A program made the position numbers and the translations under genes. Below the pieces are notes generated by a model. The model searched no databases and was not told the origin of the DNA. It worked only from the letters and a program-made list of their open reading frames with translations. Of a stretch of 64,000 nucleotides of DNA, positions 53,931-62,197 are shown piece by piece. The DNA is taken from positions 395,703,440-395,767,439 of the forward strand of contig CM066039.1 of NCBI GenBank assembly GCA_033557465.1, in the 5' to 3' direction. Numbering within the stretch: position 1 is the stretch's first letter; each line of letters opens with the position of its first letter. Source of the DNA: Ichthyophis bannanicus. Lineage: Eukaryota > Chordata > Amphibia > Gymnophiona > Ichthyophiidae.

Positions 53931-56900
53931 TTAGACAGTCAGATGAGAGCATTGAGCAGAATGAACATAGTCATTGAGCATCTTCCATTTAGACCGATGA
54001 TGAGGAGTCTGAAAGGGGGAAGCAAACATACGAGGTATTTGTTCATATTTACTGTAAAGACAGACATGATTCCACCATTCATTGGGGCTCAGCTGGGAGC
54101 TATTTTTCCAGTATTTCGTAATTAGGGAAATAGCAATGCCAAGCATAAAGTCCAAAAGGAAGTAAGCCTTTTTTGGAAGAGAGGGGATCCCCGCAGCTGA
54201 GCGAAGTCCCACTATCCTCCAAGTAAGGGGCTCTTGAAAGTGCAAAATAGACTGGATACGGCCCCAGACCCGACTCCAGTAATACTGTAGTGCGGGACAT
54301 TCATACATAACATGAGGTAGTGAACCAATGGCCGCATGACATGTCCAACAACTATTGCCCTGAGTAGTGTTCCATTTGGCTAATCTGTCAGGAGTGTAAA
54401 AACACCGGTGGGCCAGAAAGAAGAGTGTCTGAGTGAGTGAGGCGGATCGGGAGACCCGTGTCACTCTACTCCAGACAAGGCTCCATTGCTCCGGGGTCAA
54501 AGTCACATGCAATTCTCTCTCCCAAGCTTTCTGCGCTATAGGGGTATCCCTAGTTATAGCATTACATAAGGTTTTGTAAAAATTGGATGCTACACCCGGT
54601 GAACTACCGATAGATCGGATAGTCTCCAACCTACCTTGTGTAGGGGAGGCCGATGGCGGGAGCACCTTAGCACTCCGAAGGCAATGCTGAAGTTGCACCA
54701 ACTGAAAGTAGTGTTTCGCTGGGAGACAAAATTCAATTTGCAATTCACTAAAAGTTTTCCAGCGACCTTCATGGAACAACTGACTAGGAATCCAAATGCC
54801 CCTAGTGTACCAGGGGCTCCACGCCATCGGTTTATTTTGTATTCGAAATCGAGTGTTGTACCAAAGTGGGAGCTTGTCTATCGGACAGAGTCGGGAGTCT
54901 AAAGATTGCATGAGATTATTAAAGGCACCTAAGGTGTCTAAAAGCATTGGTGGAAAGTGGGAGTCTGATGGGAGAGTCATACCAGGGAGAAAAGTAAGAG
55001 GAATCGGTTTGCAAAGGTCCTCTTCTATGTCTAGCCACACAGGTCTACTTGGTACTGGATCTTCCAGCCAACGAGCGCCTTGTTTGAGAAGAAAAGATTG
55101 ATGATACTTCAGGAAATCAGGGAATCTGACACCCCCATTTTCCTTATCTGCTTGCAGCTTATGTTTCGCTATCCGAGGTGTCTTATTTTGCCACAGGTAT
55201 CTAGTCAGAAGGCCCTCTATATCTTTATATATACGTCGAGGGAAGAGACAGGGCAACATTTCTAAGATATAATTCACTTTCGGAACAATCATCATTTTTA
55301 TGGTTTCTAATCGACCCCACCAGGTAAGTGTTAAAGGAGTCCAGCGGTGAGTAAGCGCCCGGACTTTAGAGGTTAAGTCTTTGGCATTGAAGGAGATAGT
55401 GTCTTCCAAAGGAGAACAATAGTGAACCCCAAGGTATTTGACCATGCGAGGTTGCCATAAAAAGGGGAAGGGTTGCATATCTGCCTGATGAAGCAAAGGA
55501 TTTAATGGAAAGGCTACCGACTTGGTCCAATTTATCTTATAACCGGACAGTTGTGAGTATTTACCAATTTGCTCTAGGACAGCCGGTACTGAGTCTATAG
55601 AGACAAAAAGCATAAGATCATCAGCATACGCTGAAATTTTGAATTCCCTATGGGTGAAGGGGACTCCATGAATCTCCTCCGATTGCCGGATTAGTAAAGC
55701 CAAGGGCTCGAGTGCAAGATCGAAGAGAAGTGGAGACAGTGGGCATCCCTGGCGAGTGCCGCGTTGAAGGGGAAAAGGCTGAGACTTTAAGGCATTGGCA
55801 CATATACTGGCTGTAGGCTGTGCGTACATGGTGCGAAGACAACGGAGAAAACCTTCCCCGAATCCGTACCAGCGGAGGACTGCAAACAGGAAGGGCCACT
55901 CTAAGCGATCAAAGGCCTTCTCAGCATCAAGTGAGAGGCCAACAAATGGGCGATCAAGATTAACTGCGGTAGTCAGTACATGGCATAGAGTCCGAGCATT
56001 GTCAGCAGTTGATCTACCAGGAATGAAACCGCATTGATCTGGGTGTATTAAGGTAGGCATCCTATCCGAGAGCCGGGTAGAGAGAATGGTGGCAAAGATT
56101 TTATAGTCCGCGTTTAGGAGGGAAATTGGACGATAATTAGCTGCTAGTTGCGGGTCTCTCCCCTCTTTCTCAAAAACTACTACATTTGCCATTGAAAAGG
56201 ACCCAGAAGGAGAACCCTCCTCGGCCAGAGCAGAAAAATAAATTTTCAAAACTGGAGCTAAGTCAGCGTGAAAGGTTTTGTAGAATTCAGCAGGGAGACC
56301 GTCTGGGCCTGCGGCTCGACCTGAGGCACATTTCTTGATAGCAGAATGAATTTCTGAGACAGTAAATGGTGTGTCCAAGGCCACTCTATCTTCGTCAGAT
56401 AGGGTCGGTCTTTGTACCCCGGAAAGTAAGCGTTCAAATACATCTGGCTCAAAATCACATTCAGACTGATAAAGCCGAGTATAAAAATCACGAAAGAGTT
56501 CTAAGATTTCGGTATCTTTAGTGACCAAGCCCCCCCCCGACGGATTACGGAGGGCGGTAACACGCTTGGCTTCTTTTCGACCTTTTAGGGCATTTGCTAA
56601 TAATTTGCCAGCACGATTATTTTCCCGATAATATAGCCCTTGTTGTGATTCAATATTTTTAACAGCAGCAGTGTACAAAAGCTGATTGTATTGAAAACGT
56701 AAGCGTTGTAAACGGAGTAAAATACATGGGTCAGTACGGGACGTGAGGAGACGCTCCCCAGCTTGTATCTGCTGCTCTAGAATCAGTAAATGCTGCTTTC
56801 TTTGTTTCCCCTGCCGAATTTGATAGCTAGTTATAGTGGCACGGATAGAGGCTTTAAAACCCTCCCACCAAGCCCAGCCCGCTGTGTCATGGGGTGAGTT

Positions 56901-57722
56901 AAAATGAAAATAGTCTTGGATAGCGGCCTTTATATCAACCTGAAAATCTTTTTGACCCAGTAGGGATCTATCAAAAAACCAAGCTCGGGGAGAATCGTCC
57001 CGCGCAGTGACACGTAATGATAAGGATATGGCAGCATGATCTGAAATATGGAGAGGATGAGTCCTAGTCGTGTCTACTTGAGAAATCAGTGCTTTGGAAA
57101 TGAGAAAGAAATCTATTCTAGATTGGGAGTGATGGGGGGCAGAAAAGAAAGTGAACTCTAAGTCGGAGGGGTGAAGCAGCCTCCATATATCTACCAGCGC
57201 AAGATCTTGCATCAGAGCTGTAAGGGTAGCAAGACTCTTGGGTGGACTACTCGTTCTAGGCGGTTGTCTATCTATCAGAGGGTCTAACACTTGATTAAAG
57301 TCACCACCAAGTATTAATGGAGTATTGGCAGAGGCCTGTGCCAACTGCGCAATACTTGCATAATAAGCAGGGTTGTCCACATTCGGGGCATAAATGCAAA
57401 TACATGTAAATTCACTATCTCCAACCTTAAGATGTACTCGGGCCCATCTACCCTCCTTGTCAGCGCTAGTATCAATTACAGTAGCTTGCAAAGATTTCTT
57501 AACCAGAATGGCTACCCCGCACCGTTTGGAAACGGCGGGAGAATAGGCAGCCACCATATAAGGCTTAACATTGAGTTTCAGTGTTTCAGCAGAGTTTAAG
57601 TGCGTTTCCTGAAGAAACGCTAAATCCGCATGCTCATGGCTAAGATAGCTAAGGATTTTCTTTCTTTTGATTGGACTATTAATGCCCTTTACGTTGAGTG
57701 ATAAGATTTTACATAAAGCCAT
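53931..57722 (-). CDS. L1-type ORF2: endonuclease-reverse transcriptase, intact frame
   Basis: 1,263 aa. Endonuclease at residues 1-235: Asn10 (LSLNVKG), Glu39 (LQETHL), Asp141/Asn143 (GGDFNQV), Asp204 (SRIDFFLIS), Asp228-His229 (SDHAAI). The linker GRAAGPDGLPAEFYK (468-481) leads to the reverse transcriptase: NYRPISLLNADYK (529-541), LDAEKAFDRLEW (598-609), QRGTRQGCPLSPLLF (653-667), catalytic AYADDLMLF (698-706). Near the C-terminus CWTC...H...ECP is the Cys-rich motif of L1 ORF2 proteins. It nicks target DNA and copies its RNA there. Start: first ATG, MALCKILSLN, right before the endonuclease fold. All catalytic residues I can check are present. Activity is not shown, and ORF1 is broken. 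L1 versus Tx1 clade is not resolved. Confidence 0.93.
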   Translation of the reverse strand: MALCKILSLNVKGINSPIKRKKILSYLSHEHADLAFLQETHLNSAETLKLNVKPYMVAAYSPAVSKRCGVAILVKKSLQATVIDTSADKEGRWARVHLKVGDSEFTCICIYAPNVDNPAYYASIAQLAQASANTPLILGGDFNQVLDPLIDRQPPRTSSPPKSLATLTALMQDLALVDIWRLLHPSDLEFTFFSAPHHSQSRIDFFLISKALISQVDTTRTHPLHISDHAAISLSLRVTARDDSPRAWFFDRSLLGQKDFQVDIKAAIQDYFHFNSPHDTAGWAWWEGFKASIRATITSYQIRQGKQRKQHLLILEQQIQAGERLLTSRTDPCILLRLQRLRFQYNQLLYTAAVKNIESQQGLYYRENNRAGKLLANALKGRKEAKRVTALRNPSGGGLVTKDTEILELFRDFYTRLYQSECDFEPDVFERLLSGVQRPTLSDEDRVALDTPFTVSEIHSAIKKCASGRAAGPDGLPAEFYKTFHADLAPVLKIYFSALAEEGSPSGSFSMANVVVFEKEGRDPQLAANYRPISLLNADYKIFATILSTRLSDRMPTLIHPDQCGFIPGRSTADNARTLCHVLTTAVNLDRPFVGLSLDAEKAFDRLEWPFLFAVLRWYGFGEGFLRCLRTMYAQPTASICANALKSQPFPLQRGTRQGCPLSPLLFDLALEPLALLIRQSEEIHGVPFTHREFKISAYADDLMLFVSIDSVPAVLEQIGKYSQLSGYKINWTKSVAFPLNPLLHQADMQPFPFLWQPRMVKYLGVHYCSPLEDTISFNAKDLTSKVRALTHRWTPLTLTWWGRLETIKMMIVPKVNYILEMLPCLFPRRIYKDIEGLLTRYLWQNKTPRIAKHKLQADKENGGVRFPDFLKYHQSFLLKQGARWLEDPVPSRPVWLDIEEDLCKPIPLTFLPGMTLPSDSHFPPMLLDTLGAFNNLMQSLDSRLCPIDKLPLWYNTRFRIQNKPMAWSPWYTRGIWIPSQLFHEGRWKTFSELQIEFCLPAKHYFQLVQLQHCLRSAKVLPPSASPTQGRLETIRSIGSSPGVASNFYKTLCNAITRDTPIAQKAWERELHVTLTPEQWSLVWSRVTRVSRSASLTQTLFFLAHRCFYTPDRLAKWNTTQGNSCWTCHAAIGSLPHVMYECPALQYYWSRVWGRIQSILHFQEPLTWRIVGLRSAAGIPSLPKKAYFLLDFMLGIAISLITKYWKNSSQLSPNEWWNHVCLYSKYEQIPRMFASPFQTPHHRSKWKMLNDYVHSAQCSHLTV

Positions 57723-58155
57723 TCAGACAAGTTAAAAATTCTGAGCATGATAACGCACCTAATTTCACAATGTCCCTCATATTGACTGTATCTGACTGTA
57801 CATATGGCATAAAAGAAAATAAGCTTAGATAATACAATGAAGCGCCCCACATTAAAAAAAGAAAACCGCAGCGCGGTAGAGAAGAAGCAGAACCCCAGAA
57901 ATTACTGGCGACCATGTGTCTGCGGGGAGAAGCCCCAGAGAAGGCCAAAATTGAAAAAAAACACATAACCTGTAGGACTGGGCGTGCTCCGAATCCGACC
58001 GAGGCACACACCATGGAGGGATAGGAGACCACAAGACGAAAGTCATAGAAAGAAAGAAAGAAAGTCCAGGTAGTCCCTGTGCTTGACTATGACCGCCGCA
58101 TCGGGCCCTTCAAAATGGCGGACAGAGCCGGCAAATAAAAGTCCACGTCGTTGGA
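57723..58155 (-). other. L1-type inter-ORF spacer
   Basis: 433 bp between ORF1 stop and ORF2 start with a (CTTT)n run near 58050-58066. Many L1 elements have almost no spacer, so this length is a family trait or an insertion. Overlapping small frames lack domains. Confidence 0.6.
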
Positions 58156-59005
58156 TTAGCGCATCTGCTCTGCTTCTTTGGAGTCTAAGAATGTTGATAG
58201 TAGATCAGGATCTTCGAATGTCCTGGTTTGGTTGTGGAGAGTCACTCGGAGCTTCGCGGGATACAACAGGCCAAAGCGAGCCTGTAGCTGTTGAAGTCGA
58301 GGGCGAAAAGCAAGGAGTTTCTTCCGTCGGTCAACGGTAGGCTTTGCCAAATCAGGGAAGAAGGAGACTTTGTGACCTTCAAATTCCAAATGATGGTTCG
58401 CCCGGGCAGCATTTAAAATTTGTTCCACTTGTTGATATCGTAGCAAGCGAAAGATAATAGGCCGGGGGGGTCGTTCGGTTGAGCGCCATGTGGGTAGGAA
58501 CACGGTGTGCACGATCGATTTCCAATTCTTTATGAAAGGTGATCTTCAGCAAGGAAGGAAGAATTTTGAGCAGGAATTCTCTCATATCTCCCGCTTCCAC
58601 CCCCTCCGGTATTCCAATGAGCCTCACGTTGTTGCGACGGGCTCGATTATTGCTATCTTCTAACTCTTTTTGAAGATTCTGTATCTGGCGCTCAGCCTTG
58701 TCCAGTGCGCCCAAGCGCACCGCGTGCGAGTCGAGGACCCCCGCCATATTGTCCTGCCGTAATGAGAGACTTTCAAGTCGGTCCTGGAGCACTCCAAAGT
58801 CTTCTCGCAGGGCTCTAAGCGCTTCTCCATTGGACTGCACCAATTCCTTCACACCGCGTAGTTCCTCCAAAATCTCCAGGTGCATTTCGGGGTTTTCACG
58901 AAATGGAACCATCTTCTGCGGGGAGGACACCTCTGTTTTGGAGCGTTTTCCGTGAGAAGAAGAAGGAGACCCGAAGTCCAAGCGCGCTGGTTTATGGGCC
59001 GCCAT
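58156..59005 (-). pseudogene. L1-type ORF1 (RNA-binding coiled-coil protein), one frameshift
   Basis: The N-terminal frame (59005-58379) starts MAAHKPARLDFGSPSSSHGK, has a coiled coil (about residues 45-130: LRGVKELVQSNGEALRALRE, then LDKAERQIQNLQKELEDSN) and the RNA-recognition-like start NRARRNNVRLIGIPEG. The C-terminal part (to 58156) is in another frame: RPPRPIIFRLLRYQQVEQIL, VSFFPDLAKPTVDRRK. The shift lies in about 58460-58500, which includes a CCCCCC run. ORF1p binds LINE RNA and assembles the particle. This copy would make a truncated protein without the C-terminal domain. Confidence 0.85.
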
Positions 59006-59137
59006 CCCCCCCGAGGTACCCCGGTCAGCCCGGAGCGAAATAGTAAGTTTATATAGGTATTAAGTCAGGATTCTAAGTAGGCCTCTCGGGAGCTTCAGCG
59101 CGAAGCGTCTTACCCACTGGACATCAGGCTCCGCCCC

Positions 59138-59350
59138 CCAGCCTGTAGTTTTCAACCACATCCTTACTTCCGTTTTTGTGTAAAGGCACCAGATGAGCCT
59201 CTCTCCAGTTCTCTGGAACCACTCCCAACTCCAAAGAGGCATTGAAAAGGTCAGTCAGTGGAGTCACTAGAACATCCCCAAGTTCCTTCAGTATTCTCGG
59301 GTATATCCCATCCAGTCCCATCGCTTTGTCTTCTTTTAGTTTATCTGGTT
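59138..59350 (-). pseudogene. CR1 RT fragment upstream of the L1 insertion
   Basis: Minus frame MGLDGIYPRILKELGDVL, VTPLTDLFNASLELGVVPEN and WREAHLVPLHKNGSKDVVEN, continuous with the CR1 part at 53679 downwards (YRLVSVTSVVSKLL). The first 16 bp are the right target duplication. Confidence 0.85.
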
Positions 59351-59544
59351 CCTCCCGAACACATAGAGGCTTCTGAAGTAGTGCTCCTTAGAGCTTAGGC
59401 CTGTCTTACTGTTGCAAATTCTACGTTCTTTTTCTTCCTGCCATTGCAACTTAGAAGATGTGCATATAGGCATTTTAACATGTTTAACGTGGGGTAGGTT
59501 TCCTGTACATCTGTTTACAAAGCTGTATTTCTCAGCTGCATTTG
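59351..59544. other. Short unassigned stretch
   Basis: No recognised element between the CR1 break and the L2-like fragment. Confidence 0.4.
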
Positions 59545-60010
59545 GTACGACCTATTCCCTGCCTACTTGATAGGGTCATCGCCTAGATTTCAGGAATACA
59601 TTCAGTGCTGGTTCACCTGTTATCTATCCCGTTGCACTTCTGGTGTAATCTGTGATGAAATGTTCTCCCCTGCTATTCGTGATTAGTTGGTGTTCCTCAG
59701 AGCTCTGTTTTCGGCTTGTTTCTCTGTTACTATGCCGCTCCAATCTTCTTTCACGGTTTTCGGTGCCGCCTTCATGCTAATTCTTCCCAGATCTACCTCT
59801 GCACTAGGAATGGCACCGAGTAAGATTCCATATTTCAGCTGCTTCTCTGACATCAATACCTGGATGACCTACCACCACCTTATATTTAACATGGCCAAAA
59901 CCCTATTTGTCAGCTTCTCCAGATCCCCTTCTCCCCTTTTTCTTTCTCTGTGGATAATGTTGTCATCCTCTCTATCCACTCAACTCACAAACTTGAGATG
60001 AGCTTTGACT
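59545..60010 (+). pseudogene. L2-like LINE RT fragment, decayed
   Basis: Across frames: QEYIQCWFTCYLSRCTSGV (L2 SWFRSYLSGRxQxV block), VFLRALFSACFSVTM (VPQGSVLGPLLFxxYM) and DINTWMTYHHLIFNMAKTLF (DIxxWMxxNxLxLNxxKTE). The segment with the catalytic YADD is degraded. Could be the RT of the same family as the copies at 6.6 and 46.1 kb. Confidence 0.55.
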
Positions 60011-60864
60011 CTTCTTTTTTCAAAAACATCCAAAGGGGGGGATGTTCTAAGCCATTTGGAAGTTCACAGACCTGCAAACCAGCAAAATGGTGCTCAGCGG
60101 GATATTCAGAGGCAGTAATGGCAGGTGCAGAATGGAGGCGGTGGCCATGGATAAGCGGCTCGCGATGATATACAGCTGCTAGCTTGTTATCCTAAAGCAG
60201 CGAACGTTAGACGTTTGAAAGGCTCAGCTAACTTTCACCAGCAGCTGAATATTTTCATTAACTGGTCAGCGAACAGGCTATCCGACCAACCCAGATATTC
60301 TATCTTCAGCATAGAATATCTGGGTTCAGATGACTAGCCACTTTATTAGCGCCACTGCTGAATATCGCCCCTGTTATGTTTATTCTCTATTATAGGGCTG
60401 GACAACGGCCAGGCACCCATGGCAACCAGAAATTTACCCCCCCCCCCCATCACGGCCAAAACCCCTTCTGTCTGCACACGAAAGATCTGATCTCCCGCAG
60501 GCAGAACAGGAGAGATGCAGCAGACAGCCCACGGAGAGCCGATCTGCAAGCTGTCTGAATGCATCTAACCCAGGATCGCAGCAAAGATCCCGCCTGTTCT
60601 ACCCACGGGAGATTGGATCACCATGGGCAGAACAAGAGGGGAAGCCCATAGCAGCAGAAAGCTGTGGAGATCAGAGCTTTCAGAAAAAAAAAGGACAAGA
60701 GGTAGAAAAAATTTAAAGGGATAATAACTAAAAAAAAAAAAGTACAGAGTATGGGGGAATGGAGAGCAGGGGGTGCGAGTGTTGGGGGAGGGAGGAAGGG
60801 GAGAGAGTGGGGAGGAGTTGAAGTAGGGGAGGGAGGAGTGCCAGGCGGAGGTTGAAAGGATGAA
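60011..60864. other. Unassigned region with inverted repeats
   Basis: It holds a perfect 16-bp stem AACCCAGATATTCTAT / ATAGAATATCTGGGTT around a 7-bp loop (about 60289-60327). Near 60488-60520 and 60580-60615, GATCTCCCGCAGGCAGAACA and its approximate reverse complement occur, with a third forward copy (CCATGGGCAGAACAAGAG) at 60622. From 60690 it is purine-rich on the plus strand. Possibly non-autonomous DNA transposons, but I could not define ends. Confidence 0.4.
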
Positions 60865-60879
60865 TGCCTGCGGATAAAA

Positions 60880-62197
60880 ATGACACACTTTCTCGCGGAA
60901 GCATCTCCCCAGCTTTCCAAGGAAAGCCTTTGGGAGATAACACCACGCATGCATGGTGCCCTTCCCACCCAAGGGTGCCATCTTGCTCAGTCTCTTTTTT
61001 TCCCTTGGAGCCCTTCAGACATCTGTCTGCTTTTCCCCAGAAGAAGTTGATTTTCTTTGTACCTGAGTTTCATACTCTCCTCCGGTGCTACTCTTTCCAC
61101 GACCCGAGTCCGCTTCTTTCTTGTCACCTTTGCACCTTTTTTCCCAACTGCCAACTTTGACCTTGCTGGGGTACTTTTTTCCCCCAATGGCTACCAGTGT
61201 CTTTAAGAAGTGTGATGGGTGTACAAAAATCATGTCCCTTACCGATACACATGACTGCTGCCTAGGGCCAGACTACGACCTCACAGCCTGTGGTCTCTGT
61301 AAGAAGATGTCTAACAAGGCCCTCAAGAACTGCCAGCAGTAGCACGATGCATTCTTCCCAGAGTCCCCGGTGCCTCTGAAGGCTAAGGCAGCCTCTGAAG
61401 CCATGGACTCCTATGGCACCCTTGCGGACCCCGATAGATGCCACGGATCTTCAGAAAGGGGGTCTCCCTCAAGGGAACACAAGAAGAAGAAGCCCTCAAA
61501 GGCAGTGTCCCTGGATGGTTCCAGCAGGTCGAGTAAGTCCTGAGACAGGTCCTGCAGTCCACAACGCTCATCCGAGGGCTTGGAGCGGGAGCAGCCCACC
61601 AACGTTGCCTGGAAAGAATCACAAAAAGATAGTTTCGGATGCCTGAGGTCATCCTTGTTGAGGACTCCCCTACAGGGGAACTGGTACCGGGCCCGAGTTC
61701 ATGATAGCTGTGGAGCCTTCTGGACTGGAAACCAGAATGGCGGTCCTGGAGCACAGCCTGTCTGCCTTCATGGACCAGCAGCCGGCGTGTTGTCTGGTAC
61801 AACTGGTTTCTCCGCCCAGACCACTGGGCCCTCGATGTCGAGGACATCCTTGGAGGCCGAGCCAATCCTCCAGACCATACGGTCTCAAGTCGATCCTCAG
61901 CCAAGGTCTAAATATGGATCCCGTTCTATGGGACAGAGGTCTTCCCCTGCTAGTGTACATGGCACAAGCTGTGGAACCTCCAACAAAAAGAGCTCAGGCC
62001 CGGAGCCTGTGAACCGCTCTTCCATCAAGTCTTCGACCGACTATTCAGAATGGGAAACTGAGGACGAGGAGTCTCCGGACACCTGTCGCTACTGTGATGT
62101 CCCCTTGGACTCGCCACCTTCTGAGCCCTGGCATCGGTCCCCGCCCGAGGATATGGCGTTCCTCGACTTCTTGCGGGATATAGAAACAAAGAAATAA
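60880..62197 (+). mobile_element. DIRS copy D, 5' part (gag region), truncated
   Basis: TCTCGCGGAAGCATCTCCCC, AGCTTTCCAAGGAAAGCC and GCCATCTTGCTCAGTCTC match the 5' regions of copies B and C; the outermost 45-70 bp of the terminus is missing. It is cut at 62198 by a CR1 3' end; the rest of the DIRS would lie beyond the window. Confidence 0.75.
61187..62197 (+). pseudogene. DIRS gag-like protein, copy D
   Basis: From ATG at 61187: MATSVFKKCDGCTKIMSLTD, then THDCCLGPDYDLTACGLC and KKMSNKALKNCQQ, then a stop at 61340. One Cys-containing triplet of the finger seen in copy B (HDCCLQCLG) is missing here. It resumes in other frames; 61580-62197 ends YSEWETEDEESPDTCRYCDV and MAFLDFLRDIE, the acidic C-terminal gag part. 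Function inferred from position only. Confidence 0.6.

Larger units (their letters stand above)
53695..59137 (-). mobile_element. L1/Tx1-type LINE, near full length
   Basis: 5,443 bp on the minus strand, bounded by 16-bp target duplications. The 3' poly(A) end is at 53695-53704. The order is a short 5' untranslated region (about 130 bp), ORF1 (one frameshift), a spacer of about 430 bp and an ORF2 of 1,263 codons that is fully open. It sits in a CR1 copy whose coding sequence joins across the insertion. It is the youngest-looking autonomous element in the window. Confidence 0.9.

Noticed and set aside
57709..58032. 107-codon minus frame in the L1 spacer as an extra ORF
   Set aside because: No recognisable domain and it overlaps the ORF2 start out of frame; no second copy to compare.
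58140..59010. Plus-strand open frames opposite L1 ORF1
   Set aside because: Antisense shadows of the ORF1 coding strand without domains.
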